Source: Allodiplogaster sudhausi
Lineage: Eukaryota > Nematoda > Chromadorea > Rhabditida > Diplogasteridae
Direction of reading: 5' to 3'
DNA length: 64,000 bases
NCBI GenBank assembly: GCA_945643635.1
Contig: CALZFC010000100.1
Coordinates: 327,501-391,500 of the forward strand
The notes beneath the pieces were generated by a model, which saw only the letters and a list, made by a program, of their open reading frames with translations, had not been told where the DNA came from and ran no database searches. The position numbers and the translations under genes were made by a program. Below, one piece after another: positions 26,546 through 39,341 of the stretch; the stretch's first letter is position 1; each line of letters opens with the position of its first letter.

Positions 26546-26691
26546 ATGTCCTCTCGTCGCTCGTCGGTCGTCTCGGCGCGCGTTCTCTCACCGCCGCCAC
26601 TGCCGTTGGCGCTCGCGCCGGGATCTCCGCGGCCTCTTTCGCCCGGCAATGCCGGCCTGCTCCATCCGAGCAGGCCCAAATCGCCAATGTG
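26546..26691 (+). CDS. Candidate alternative first exon (Ser/Pro-rich N terminus)
   Basis: An ATG at 26546 opens 48 codons of GC-rich sequence (starts MSSRRSSVVSARVLSPPPLP) ending at donor 'gtatat' with two bases left over. There is no AG directly before the ATG, as expected for a first exon with 5' leader. The phase fits both the exon at 27,493 and the main gene's acceptor at 43,885. The product is a disordered Ser/Pro/Arg-rich N terminus. Inferred to be a promoter-specific start of the BAIAP3-like gene; transcript evidence is lacking. Confidence 0.45.
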
Positions 26692-27492
26692 GTATATGGC
26701 ATACACAGTACTGCTCAATATCGAGGGGTCATGAAAGCATCGATTATTTCCGTGCGAATTGTGTGTAGCCTGTTCAGGCTACGAACATTTTCCATATTAT
26801 ATTTGGGATAAGGCTCAATCAATATTTTTTATTCACGACTATAGTAAGATTTAAAATCGGAGAGGGGAAGGAATATCTTCGCATTCATTGAACCCAAAAA
26901 AAAACATTTTAAAGCAGATATTTTTCATCGAATTCTTCATAACTTCAGAAAGGAGCGTATTAACTTTATCCATGCAAAATGAGCATTTTTACATATGTAA
27001 ATATGTATGTATGTACGTAGAGCCATTGTATAACTACCAAATTACAGATAGTACATAAAGGAGCTATCCCGGGAATAACTTACGTATGACTTTCTCTCTA
27101 TTGATTGAATCCGCTTTGGTCTACAAGATCGACCCCGAGAGTTTTTGTTGTTGTTACTTACTTAAAAGTTAGCCACTTTGGCAGATTGCGATTTGACTGC
27201 TGTCAACATGAGCTACTCTCTTCATTCACTTGTTCTCTTGACAGAACTCTGTGACCTTACTATATGAGAGCGCGCGTTCAAATCGAACACTTTTTTGCAA
27301 ATATATAAATACGGCTCCTTTATGCCATTAAAGGTGGATATTTTTTTACTTACAAACCTCTTACCATTAGTCTATGAAATGTCAGCGAAGCAGAATAAAT
27401 CATGAAAATAATTATTATAACGGAATATTATTTTATTTTCATGAATGAATTGTTGGATGGTTGTGTAAAAAATAATAATTTTTTCCTTGCAG

Positions 27493-27558
27493 TTCAACTC
27501 GGCGCAGGATCTCGAACGCGCAACGACTCGCAGATCTTGACGATTTTATCAACAAGCG
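27493..27558 (+). CDS. 66 bp candidate internal exon
   Basis: A very good acceptor (attttttccttgcag) and donor (gtcagt) bound 21 full codons plus split codons at both ends (STRRRISNAQRLADLDDFIN). It enters and leaves in phase 2, so it accepts the exons ending at 20,107 or 26,691 and can donate to 43,885. The product is basic then acidic, unrecognised. Confidence 0.45.
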
Positions 27559-28889
27559 GTCAGTCGCTCGCTTGCTTTTTCAGCCGGTTTCTTCAATTGA
27601 ATTAAAACAAATTAAATGTAAAATTATTGTGAAAAAATCTAACCTTGTTTGGTTAGCAAAAAAAAACAACAAGAAATGAAGAAAAGGCATAATGAAACGA
27701 ATAATATGTGTTCTGAAATGTACATATACTTTAAATAATTAAGCAAAATTCCCACGTTGCCATCACTATGGTGTCTTATTTTAGTGTTTTTAGGTGTTTT
27801 TTATTTAAATCTTGCACATATGTTTGTCAGATAATTGTTTGTGTTAAATCCCCCCTTCATGATTCTAATCACGACTTTCTTCAATATATTAGAAAGTGAT
27901 TTGTGCTATTATTTATTTGGTTGCCATGACTCGTAGCTGGGCCGTCAGAGAGCAGAGAAGGTGTCTGAATATTTTTAACAAAAAAATTTTTTTTTCTCGT
28001 TCGCTGGCTCAATAGTTTGTACCCGTAGTTCTGCTCCATTTCTCTCCTTTCTTCCATATCCATGCCCGTTCGAATGTTAAGGAACGGACTTACTTTAGAA
28101 AATATTTGACTGCTGAGACTTTGCTCCCTTCTTCCTGTTGTTTCCTACATGAGAATCCTTCGCTTCGAACATGCCTAGCGATATTAGTTGTGCACGCAAA
28201 CATGTACATACATAGAAATGTGCAAATGGCGCACATATTTTTTCTTTAAACAAAAAGCAAGCATAATCCAACTGAATCGCCTGGATTGGAATTATATGTG
28301 CACTTTGCTCAGCATTAGAAGAATGCCGCATGTCTTCAGACAGCGGCCGTTGGTTGACTAGAAAGTACTTCGTTACCCCTTTTTCTCCACTTACTCATTC
28401 CTCTGTCCGCTGTTTCTCATCTTGGCTAATTTTCTCATTTTGTACTTTTATTGCATTGGTCCATCTAAATCGGATTTGAAGGAGAGATAGAGAGAGAGGG
28501 AGAGAGAGAGAGGGAGAGAGAGTTAGAGAAAGAGACGTAGAAAGAGATAGAGAGTGAGAGAGAGAGTGAAGAAGAAAGAGAGAGAGTGAGAGAGAGTGAA
28601 GAAGAAACAGAGAGAGAAACAGAGATGGATAGAGACAAAGAGCGCCTGCTTCTTCTAGAAAGTGAGGAGCTGCTACTGGAAAATAGGCAGTTAGCCTCTA
28701 GTCTTCTTGGCGCGGCACACTATCGCGCCCACTCGCCCACTTAATTCAATTCGATTGTGATAGAGAGAGAAGAAACAGATAGAGAGAGAGAGAGAGATAG
28801 TGACTTGGAGAGAGGGAAAGAGAAGGAGAGAGGAGAGGGAGCGGGAGAAGAAGGTGAGACGATGATGCAGCATGAGAGAAAGAGAGACA

Positions 28890-28931
<42 letters not shown>

Positions 28932-29945
28932 AGCAAAGGCTGCTTAATCGAGAGGGAGTGTGGAGGGATGAACTCTTAGAAGGCATCTCACGCGAGAGGG
29001 CGCGTAGAGTGAAAGAAATGGATGGAGAGATGGAATGTTCGAGAGATAGAGAAGCAGAGAGAGATTGTGTGAGAGAGTGAGAGAGTGAGAGCGTAAGAGA
29101 GTAAGAGAGAGAAAGAGAGAGTGTGAGAGTGAGAGATAGACAGACACGAGCAGAAGGGCTGTCAGGGGCTTTTGCCTTTTTTTCTCCTTCTCGATGCATG
29201 GAGCCTGAAGACGACAAGCGTTGCCCTTTGTTCTGGTGTAAGTTCCCGACAGCACGCTGGCCACATTAAGACTTTATTGGTGTGGTGGCTCTGGCGGCTA
29301 TTTCTCTATCCGCCGCAACATGCCCCATTTTCCTTGCTCCACTGCGTTAAGCCTAAACCCTTGAGCCCTAGATGCTATCGCCATTTTCTAGTATGCCCAG
29401 AAATTTTGTTTTGTCATGTCTCAGTAATCACATGGTTTCAAAGCATTTTTTTAAGTTTGGCCATAAGCGCGCGAATTCAAATATGAGTTTAGAGCTCCGC
29501 TGGCAGTAAAAGGGCCCTCTGATTTCCAGCGTGCTCGCTCATGCGCAGCTTCATCTCAGAATATTTATGACAACGGTGCTCTGCCTTGTGAGAGCGGATT
29601 CTGAAATAAAGAATATATATGTATGCCAAGGGAAGAGAAAGGGAGAGGGAAAAAGAAGAGCAGAGAGTGTGCGAGGGGAAAACCGAGAGGGCAGCTGATG
29701 TTTTCTTTTCTAATGAAATCTGTTGATTTCTGTTTGTCGCCTGAAGGTGAATATAAATAACTCTCTGCTGATTATATCGAAGAGTTTGTAGCTGATAATC
29801 TCCTGACAATGTGAGGAGTCAAGCGTGCGTGTTTTGTTAGCTTTGGTCTATAAGAATAGCGGACTGTGACTGTGTGACGAGGTAGAGGACACGAAGGAGT
29901 AGTGGGGAGGGGGTGGCTGGGGAGATCCATTCACGGGACTTGGAA

Positions 29946-30075
29946 GGGGGGGGGGGGGGGGGGGAGGGTAGGAGAGGGGGGAGGAGAGGGGGGGGGAGGA
30001 TAGGGGGGGGGGGGGGGGGAGGGGGGGGGGGGGGGGGAGGAGAGGGGGGGGGAGAGAGGGGGAAGGGGGGGGGGG
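29946..30075 (+). repeat. Poly-G tract (G-quadruplex-prone)
   Basis: Nearly pure G on the plus strand for about 130 bp, with runs of more than 15 G broken only by single A, GA or TA, followed by (CA)n at about 30086-30100. Frames across it (poly-Gly, poly-Pro) are artefacts. It would form stable G-quadruplexes and is a likely site of assembly length error. Confidence 0.8.
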
Positions 30076-31471
30076 TGCGCAGGCCACACACACACACACA
30101 CAGTTCCATTCTCTCAGCTATCTCTAGCATGGCCACGCTGCTGCTCTATGAGATATTTATGCGGCCGCCGCCGCGAACGAAGAATCGGGTGGCGAGCAAG
30201 CTCTTACCCGCGGTTTTCCAGCACATCGTTATTTCCGTACCCTTCCCCCCCACCCTCGGTCGCAGAGTGTGACGTCATCATTCTCAATTTTTTTTTTAAA
30301 TTCAACATATTTACTGCTGCTTCGACATCTCCACTTTTTGCTGAACGTTTACGATTATTATATGGAACAGGTATTCTCATCATCATTTTCAGCAGTGGCA
30401 CATGCGAATTTAACCGAGTATCTCTTGCCATGCCCAGTGTTCATTATATCGTGCATTCATTATTGAGGACTTGAATGTAGACTCCAATGCAGTGTGTGTG
30501 TGTGTGTGCCAGACTGTGTATGGCAAAAGTGATGAAATATGTACGGACAATTATACGTGCAGCATTCACTTATTACTGTTACCAGTTAAGTCTATCTACA
30601 TGTGTAACACTCGATAATCTGTCTATTGGGCATCGGGCCGAGAGAATAGGTCGATGCAACCTACTTGCTCTCTGGGAATGGATGGGAAATGATGGCATCT
30701 CCCGCAAGACAAGTAATAGAATGTGGGGGGGACGGCCGCTGTCCGCGTGCATTTTTAACGACGGTGAGAGAACGCGCATCTCTCTGTAAGAACTCTGAGA
30801 ATTCATTTTCCACTAGTTCCGAATCTGGCATCTATTGCATTAATTTGGTCGTGCAACCGGAAGAATTGTTTGCGAATGAATAGGATAGTGCCGTTGAGGT
30901 AAATCTCCATTTTTCGCTTGAGTAACCTTATAGTCTACTGTAAACCCAAGAACATTATAAATATAGATATGTAAATAGTGCTCTCATTTTAATGTCAGTT
31001 CGATACTGTAGGTCAAGTATAACAATTCTGGATATTGAAGGTGGTTCAGGGCCACTTCTTCTTAGCCTTCTGCACGAGCGGCCTTCTTCGAATGCGCCTT
31101 CTTAACTTCTTTCCCTCAATCTATTTCTATTTCTCTCTCTCTCTCTCTCACTTTTCGGCTTGCATCATTTTTCGCTTCATTTCTACTCCACATCCGCCGG
31201 CAAAGGCAGACCAACTTGGCAACTCTACACGTGTCTTTTGCTCTCTTTCTCTCTTCTCTCTCTCTCTCTCTCTCTTTCTCTCTTCTCTCTCTCTCTTTCT
31301 CTCTATTCTCTACTCTCTCTTTTTCGCCATCTGCACCTTTCCAGGTTTTCTCTCCACTCTTACTTGATACATACAAACTTCTTCAAGCAGAATATGACGA
31401 AAATGGTAAGAGCCTATTGCGTCTTTCCTTTCGAAATGTCAACCAAGCGGTTTCCTCTCTTTGTTACTTTA

Positions 31472-31530
31472 GCAAAATTTCCTGCTCCAACATATTTTCC
31501 AACCCCATCGCATATTTTATTCTGGTCCAG

Positions 31531-31568
<38 letters not shown>

Positions 31569-31627
31569 CTGGACCAGAATAAAATATGCGATGGGGTTGG
31601 AAAATATGTTGGAGCAGGAAATTTTGC
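31472..31627. repeat. 156 bp perfect palindrome with (TA)n centre
   Basis: The left arm 31472-31532 (61 bp, begins gcaaaatttcctgctccaac) is the exact reverse complement of 31567-31627; the 34 bp centre is alternating AT. Arms are unique sequence, not microsatellite, and symmetry stops at the outer bases. It could be a foldback element, a cruciform hot spot or an assembly hairpin artefact. Confidence 0.85.
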
Positions 31628-32581
31628 ATTTTATTTTATATTTATATATGAATACTAACTTCGACTTAGGCTGCAGCTTCTTTATTATTAGCTTCATCCG
31701 GCCTTCTTCCCACTTCGCGTTCTCTCTCTACCTCTCCCTATCTCTCTCTCTCTCTCTCTCTGTTGTTGCCCGTCGAACCCGCTTAGCTCTCTGCCGCCTC
31801 GCCCATTGCAAAACAACATATAATGTGCGAGCGGTCGGTTCCGACCAACTCTGCTGTTTTCGGGAAGAGCCCAGGAGGGGGGGGGGAGGATAAAGCAGAA
31901 ATTGATGCAGCCAAGCAGGAATGAAGAGGATATCCATAGTAGGAAAGAGACAGAATATGGAGACCGAAATGATGACTGGACTCTCTTTCTCTCACTGGAC
32001 CTAGATTATGTCAATCGTTGAAGCCTCTCCACCAAGTTATCGTTTGAACGGCTGTCTAGAGAGATATGAGAGAGTTAAGGAGCGAGAGAGAGAGATAGAG
32101 AGATAGAAATAAAGAGAGTGAAGGAGAAAAAGCAGGAAAGCGAGCGAGAAAGACAATGCAGATATGGCCATTCTCCTTTGGGAGCAGTGACTAGCGACCC
32201 TTCTTCTCTAGGTTTTTTTTCTTTTCCTTTCTCTGCGCATCAGCCATTTTTGAAGCAAACATCCATGTGATATTCTTCGAGAACACAAAGTTAAGTGTGT
32301 TTTTTTTTTGTTGTTTTAGATCTGAATATGTTGAGGTCGGGCTAGAAGTTGTTACATAAAAATTATAGCATACAGGATGACTATCCATAATGTGATGAGA
32401 GAAATAGAGCTCAAAAATCGCTACCATGTGCGCCGTTCACCATTCTGACGTTATGCCCCAGTTGCAAGCAGCGACATGATCCAGGGAGAGGGTTTGTTTT
32501 GCAAAATCATGCTTCGGGCTGCTCATTTGTTCTCTCTCTCTCTCTTTGTTTCTCTGTTCTCTTTCTCTCTCTCTCTGCCTT

Positions 32582-32628
<47 letters not shown>

Positions 32629-33079
32629 CTCTGTTCTCTTTCTAACTCTCTCTGCCTTAGTCTCTCTCTCTCTTTATCTGTCTCACTTTCCCTCTCTCCT
32701 TTATCTCACTCTATCTGTCTCTCTGTCTCTCTTTTTCTCCCTCTGTATTTCCACTCTTCCTTTTCCTATTCTTCACCATCCATGCAAAACATCTTGCGCA
32801 CAACAGAATCCGCTCTTTTCGCTTTCACATTTATAGATGTTACCATTTTGCATTCATTACAAACTTGGCAGTCCATTTTGTAGGGCGGCGTTACCATTCT
32901 GAGGAAGTTTTTGATAGGTTCACTGAGAATAATTTGTTAATGCGCTTTATTTCAACTAGAAATAAGAAAACAGAAAAAAACAATGATTTCAAAAGAATCC
33001 CCTTTTCTCCTTTGTTGCCCGCCCTCATTTCTCTCTCTCGGTAGCACTTTATCTATCCTCTAGGCATATGTACATCGCT

Positions 33080-33156
33080 ATGGCGACGCCAGATTTTCGA
33101 GCGGACCGGTGGCTTTTTGGCGCGCCCGATCCCGTAGGGGAGCCAAGAGAAGCTGA
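33080..33156 (+). CDS. Candidate alternative first exon (MATPDFRADRWLF...)
   Basis: An ATG in good context (atcgctATGG) opens 25 codons ending in a consensus donor (GA|gtgagt) with two bases left over. The island is GC- and CpG-rich in an otherwise AT/CT-rich region. The phase fits the main gene's acceptor at 43,885. The encoded start (MATPDFRADRWLFGAPDPVG) is not recognised. Minus-strand frames here are longer but lack splice sites. Confidence 0.45.
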
Positions 33157-33339
33157 GTGAGTGTGAGTCACTGGAGGGCGGGCTGGGGCCAAAAAGCGCG
33201 GAAACGGAAAAACAGGAGGGCGTGTTGGGAGGGGATAGAATGGCCTGGTCCAGCGGCCACAAAGCATACATGCATGCATGAGCCATCCATCAACATACAC
33301 GCGTAGATATGTTCATCCATTGGCTTTCTTTTCTCTCCA

Positions 33340-33382
<43 letters not shown>

Positions 33383-34498
33383 TTCTCTCTCTCTCAGTGT
33401 CTCTACTCTTTTGCTCTCTCTCTCTATCTCGCTCTCTCTTTCTCTTTTTCTCTTTTTTTCTCTCCCTCTCTTCCTTGTTACCTCTCGTTTCTCCCCTATC
33501 TGTCTCTCTTTCTCTCTCTGCTCTCTTTTTCTCCCTCTTTCTTTAGCACCCTCTTTAGCATCCATGTGAGAGACCGAGACTATCCTTCATTCTATTCTTT
33601 CTCCCCTCCTAGTCTCTCCCTTTTTTTGTCTTCGTCTGTCAACCAGCCAAGACGACTGCGCAAATTACCAGTGCCCATGGACGGCATCGCAGACCACAAA
33701 GGGAATTGCCCTAGCTTTCTCTCTCTGTCTCTCTCTGTCTCTCTCTGTCTCTCTCTCTCCCTCTCTCTCCCTCTCCCTCTCTCTCTCTCTCTCTTTCTCT
33801 TCGTATCTCTTTCTCTTTATCTTTATCACTCTCCTTCTCTTTCTCGCTATCTCTACCTCCTCTATCTCTCCCCACCATGCTCCCTCTCGCGCAGTTCGTT
33901 TTTCGCCCATCAATCTACCCAACCCACCACGACGTTTTCTTTCACTCTTTTTTCTCTCTCTCTCAGCCTCTCAGCCTCTCAGTTTCTTTCTTTCTCTCTC
34001 TCTCTCAGCCACTCAGTTTCTTTCTTTCCCTTCCTCCCTTTTTATCTCTCTCTTTGTCTCTCTCTTTCTCTCCATATCTATCTCTCTCGTTCTCCCAATA
34101 ATTCACCTTCAGCCATGTGCGTTTGTCAGACACAAAGTGTTCGATTGTGCAGCAAACTTCCCATGCTGCATGCGCTGGATCTGCAAAAAAAACAACAACT
34201 CCCGAAGAGCGCTTCTAGATACTAACCTTTCTTTTAAAATATATACATTTTAAAATTATTATATGCATACTTTGCTGCGTACGTTGTATCATCCTTGATA
34301 TTGTCATGAAACATCTGCATTAGGCTGGATCCGAGGACTTTTAATCCTATGTAGTATATCTATTTCGTTCTTTTTTCTCTCGATTATTCGCGAACTTTTC
34401 TTCAATATAAACATGAGGACTGTAATGTTGGCAGGTTGCCAAAACAGAGAGATAGAGAGAGAATCTGAAGTTGCGTGCTTGGTGGCCAGCCGCGAGAG
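33157..34498. repeat. CT-rich stretch
   Basis: CT tracts at about 33325-33560 and 33715-34095, with a short unique GC-richer spacer between. The 315-codon open frame across it is a Ser/Leu repeat translation and not a gene. Confidence 0.6.
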
Positions 34499-34662
34499 AT
34501 GGCGACGGCGCCACCACCACCATTCGAGTCGCGCATCGGCACGGCGCGCGGTCGATTCGAGAGCTGGGCGGGAAGGCAGGTCGCTAAGGCGCAGAAGATC
34601 ATCAGGGAGATGTCCATGAGCCAGGAACAGCCGGAGCCACCGCCGCCCGACGTACACATGCA
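34499..34662 (+). CDS. Candidate alternative first exon (MATAPPPPFESRIG...)
   Basis: An ATG at 34499 opens 54 codons of GC3-rich sequence (MATAPPPPFESRIGTARGRF..., with a helical basic segment around WAGRQVAKAQKIIREM and a Pro-rich end). A donor at 34663 (gtcagt) leaves two bases, matching the 43,885 acceptor; a second donor four bases downstream would give phase 0. An in-frame stop lies a little upstream at about 34465, so this is either a first exon or begins at a weak acceptor (ctgaag). Unrecognised sequence. Confidence 0.5.
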
Positions 34663-34709
34663 GTCAGTGTGTGAGAATTATTGTCGACACAGAGAGAGAC
34701 AGAGAGAGG

Positions 34710-34741
<32 letters not shown>

Positions 34742-36230
34742 ATAAGGCGAGAGAGAGAGAGACATCGAGAGTCAGAGAAAGAGAGAGATATGTCGACAAA
34801 TATAGAACGAGATAGAGAGAAAAGGAGAGAGATATTAGAAAGATAGAGAAATTTGAGCAGAGTAAAGGGGAAAGGTTGACTGAGAAAATGAAGAGAAAAT
34901 AAGAGAGAGAGAGATAGAGAGAGAGATAGAGGGAGAGAGAGTGGCACTTCATCAGGGCTACCTGCGTCCTTAATATTTATATCCCCCAATACTCTACAGT
35001 CCTCAGAACGACCTCATCATTATGACCAAGAATAGAAAACGAAATGCTGTTTTCTCTTCAATATATTCACTGAAATATTGGAATAGAAGGATATGTTACA
35101 GTGCACTTTAATCGAAAAAGTAAAGTTGCTATTAATATTCCACACTTTGAACTCATGATAATGTAATATTTCAAATATATTTGGCGAACTTCTTTAAAAA
35201 ATTTTAATGAGATCTTTTTGCACCCCTTGCAAAGGTCGGTGAAGCTAGAGCGGCGAATTTTTGCATTTATGTACATAGCTATATATATTGCAGTTAGAAA
35301 GATTGAACTGGTACAAATTCAGAAAAATATGCAAGGAAGTTGTCTACTTTTTTTTCTTTTGTAACTTGTCAGAATGGCTAGCATTCACGATTTCTTCACG
35401 ATTTTTTGACGTAAGCACAGCTGACCAATTGTCTTTGTGTGCCAGGTTGTTTACTTACGCTTGCATATGCAGGGTTTCTACATCAACAGCGCAAATCTCT
35501 AAATATAGAAGAGCTCTCTGTTTATATGCTTTTACCAGCATGCTACGGTAGGCATATACATACATGTAGATGAGACTATTGTTCAGTGGCCTTTTTTGTA
35601 TATACATACATATGGAAAGTGTGACTTTTCGCACATTTCTGCATAATAGGTGTATGACTTGGAAACGTTTCAAAGCACGGAGAAAACAGATATAAAAACA
35701 AATATATTACAGGAAACTCATCTCGCAAATCACCAGGTTTGACCGTTGAGTTTTGGCTGTTTGTGATATATTTAACATATTTCACAATATTTTCGGAATT
35801 TTTCTCCATCGACCGTTCGGGGAAACTTGATTCAACTGCAGCGTGCTTTTGTTGATATGTTTTTATACGTGCATATGGACACGTACATGTGCACTAAATT
35901 CAGACAGACATACGTACGTCTGTACGTATTATGCAAACATAGAAATGAACCGAAAACATGAGCATGACAAGAGGACGATAATAGATATAGTCTATCGCTT
36001 ATCATCGTCCTATTCTTCACTTGTAGCCTAGATATTGAGATAGGCGCAATCTTTTATGACGTCGTTCACTCTTATAGAGTGCATAAGTGGAAAAATAAAA
36101 GAAACGAATGCCAGACGAAATAAAAAAAAAGGAAATGAGACGAAGAATGTAAAAATAGTTGCCTGCCAGACAGATGGGAAAATGAGGCATAGAATGGCGA
36201 GAGGGTGCGAGATTGAATATAAGTTCTCTG

Positions 36231-36375
36231 CTGCTAGCCGTGAATCGGGCAGCGTCAGAGGAATATGTGTATGTACATACATATGTATGCGTGTGTTGAA
36301 ACTGATTACGAAATGCGGCGCAGATAAGGAAAGAGAGAGAGTGAGAGGGAGATGGAGAGACAAAGACAGATTGAT
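36231..36375. repeat. 145 bp dispersed direct repeat, copy 1
   Basis: Begins ctgctagccgtgaatcgggc, includes a TACATACATATGTATG palindromic core and ends in a GA tract. It matches 40147-40291 in the same orientation with only a few differences. The abrupt left boundary suggests transposition or segmental copying. Confidence 0.7.
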
Positions 36376-37747
36376 GGGCAGAGTTAGATAGAGTGAGAGA
36401 GAGAGAGAAGGGTCACTGGGAGATAGAGAGACTAAGACAGATAGTTGGGCAGAGTTAGAGAGAGAACAAGAGAGAGAGAGAGAGAGAGAGGAGAGAGACA
36501 GCAAGAATGAGACAGCAAGGGAGAGAGAGAGAGAGAGAGAGAGAGCATTAATCTCTCTCTCATTGCTGACTCATATGGCAAACACTATTCGAGGAGGTAA
36601 AGGACAACCTCCACGACAGATTGCCCTGAGGCTTTGACAAATGACTTGGCATTTCGAGTCCGTTCCTTTTATTGTATCGTCCCTTCTTCATTGTCCAAAT
36701 AGATTCCAAAGCAACCATGAATTTAGCCTATTAATCTTATTAATTAGCCATATTGTAGTTGCTGCCACTGACTATGTACATTCTATAGATAGATTGTCCC
36801 AGCCTCTACTCACCAACAGTCTTGAGTTCACTTCCTGTGCTCTATCTTAAAAACCAATTTGGCAGCATCTCCGTTGCCTGACCACGTTAACGCCGTAAAT
36901 GTATATATGTAGCTGACAATGAGATTTCGGTCGTGGTTCCTGGCCCTGGCTTGTCTCTTGCCAAGTGGATGTCAATCACACAGATCTGGCTTGCTGTGTG
37001 CTTGTGTCTGTGTCCATGGTTTCGCGAGCTGGCTGATGAGTGAAGAAATAGCTCCTTTTTGCCTCTCCCACCTCCACTGTCCAGAGGTATCGACCAGAAC
37101 GGCCTTCTACCATTGTCGTCATTGCACTCTTCAATCCCTGAATATAGAAAGTTTGCAAGACTTTCTCCTCCCCCCCCCCCTCGTTCATTTCAATTGCAAA
37201 AGGCTGCCATGCCACGTATGCACTCTAGGAAAGCTCAAAGGCGTAATTAAAAAATGAACCCTCTCACCTTCTCTGTGGTCTCTTTCTCTCTCTCTCTCTC
37301 TCTTTCTTTCCTTCTCTCTCTCACTCACTCTCTCCTTATTCACCTCTTTCCCTCTATTTCCGCTCTCTCTCAGTCTTTCTGTTTCCGTCCTGCTTTCCAA
37401 GCCTTCAAACTTTCACATCTTCTTTGCATTAGAATAAATCTGCAGCGAACGTTCCAGAAATTTTTGAGGGCAACAATTTTAAATCTTACTTTCCTTGCAC
37501 TAACCAACATTTACTTACATAATGTTGTGTTGATTCATTGCGAGTAGAGGACCATATACATATGTATGTATACTGGAGAGACATTCCCAAGGATAGATAT
37601 CTATAGACACTGTATCAACTTTGCTTGCTTGATGTACATATTGAGGCTCTTTCTTCTTACCTCAGATTATTTCAGTGTTCATTGAACAACTGTCTCTGCT
37701 GTTCTATTCTGTGCTATGTTGCTTATGTACATGGAGTACTCCTCTGT

Positions 37748-37811
<64 letters not shown>

Positions 37812-38232
37812 TTCCTTCTTTCTCTCTCTCTTTTCCCTTTCACTCTCTTCCCTGTCTCTCTTTCTCTCTTTCTCTCTTCCCTCTCTTTCTCTCTCTCTCT
37901 CTCTCTCTGCTCTTCTATTCTCCATCCTCTCCACATGCGTCGCCCCCACTCCTTGATGACACCAATCAGCATCTGCCTGGGCGGCACCTTCTGCTTCCTC
38001 CTTTCCATATTTTGCGAGTCCCGAGTTCGATGATTGTAGTGTCCGCGCTTCATCGGCCATTGCTCGGGGGCGTAATGAGGAAAAGTGTGTGTGTGAGAGA
38101 GAGAGAGAGAGAGGAATGGAGAGAGAGAGAGAAATGGAGAGAGAGAGAAAAAAGAGAGAAAAGAGAGGAAGAAAAAGGAGAATGAATATGGATGACAGAG
38201 AGACAAAGAGTGAGAGGACAATGAGAGAGAGC

Positions 38233-38275
<43 letters not shown>

Positions 38276-39304
38276 GTGTACGTGAGGATATATGTATGTA
38301 GAACATGAAAAGTTGCAAGGAATCTCGTCCAACAGTGCCCTGAATGTGATATAGCCAAGCTAACGTTTCAGTTTCTGTCAGAATTTGGATTTCTTGCGTT
38401 ATTCTTAACAGTCACTCTTTTCTCTTCTTCCATCTCTCGAACCTACTATTTTCTGTCTCACTCGTTGTGTTGCCTCATTTTCTTAATCGAACATGATTAT
38501 TTTTTTGAAAATTTCTTTATTTTTCTAAATTTCACCTTACATTAGAAACTCTAAATTTCATACATTCTCTCTTCCCATGCACATATTTTATGCAAACGAG
38601 AGAGAGAGAGAGAGTGAGAGATAGAATTTATAATTATTTTGAAGCTGCTTAAAAGTCTATCGGCCTCGGCTAGAAGTAACCTTTTTCTTCAGCGTCAAAC
38701 AGCATCGGGAACGAATGAGAATGATTAAAAAAAAGATTCTGAAATTGTGTTTTGATAGTCTAGATTGTGTGTGTGATTGTCATAGCTTTTGTCTCTTGTT
38801 CATACGTCGGTATTCAATGTGTTTGTAGCATGTTTCTATGAGGTTCGACGTCTTTGTCTGATTCTTTTTTCTTCTTACTCTGGAATTCTGCTTCTCACCA
38901 TCAGCTAGATCATATCCCCCGCCCCCACTCGGTCTGGTTTTGACACATCACTGATTGGGAATAACAAAACGGCAATCGCTTCTACGACTCTCCATTTTGA
39001 TTATTGTCCGTGTTACCACCTCTTTCTCTCCTTCTCTCTCTCTCTGTCTCTCTCTCTCTCTCTCTCGCTCGCTGTCTTCCTCTGTCTAACTCTCTCTTCC
39101 TCTCTCTCTCTCTCTCTGCCCCTCAATTCCTTCGTCCGCTTTCGCCACCTCGATTGGTAAGCCTCATTTGCCCGCAGCCGTCTCCCCCTCATCCATTTTC
39201 TCAGCCTTGCCAATAGGTTGCGCCAATGTTTTCTCTTGCCTTGCCAGCCTTCCGCCTTCTTTTTCTGCTCTCTTATCTCGCCTTGCCAGAGAGAGAGAGA
39301 AAGT

Positions 39305-39341
<37 letters not shown>

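Larger units (their letters stand above)
27559..33079. other. Presumed long intron
   Basis: Contains GA tracts at about 28480-28620 and 28760-29135, the G tract at 29946-30075, CT tracts at about 31130-31330, 31720-31765 and 32530-32750, and the perfect palindrome at 31472-31627. No exon was supported. Confidence 0.5.

Noticed and set aside
27510..27560. tRNA-like B-box (ctcgaacgcg) and another at 54,505 (gggttcgaacc)
   Set aside because: No matching acceptor or anticodon stems around either; no tRNA called.
29837..30272. Poly-Pro and poly-Gly frames
   Set aside because: Translation of the G tract and (CA)n; not a proline-rich protein.
33049..33300. Minus-strand frames over the GC-rich patch near 33.1 kb
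   Set aside because: No splice signals, odd composition; the plus-strand ATG exon with consensus donor explains the GC content better.
33278..34225. 315-codon open frame, the longest in the window
   Set aside because: Almost entirely Ser/Leu/Phe from CT microsatellites; no splice or domain support.
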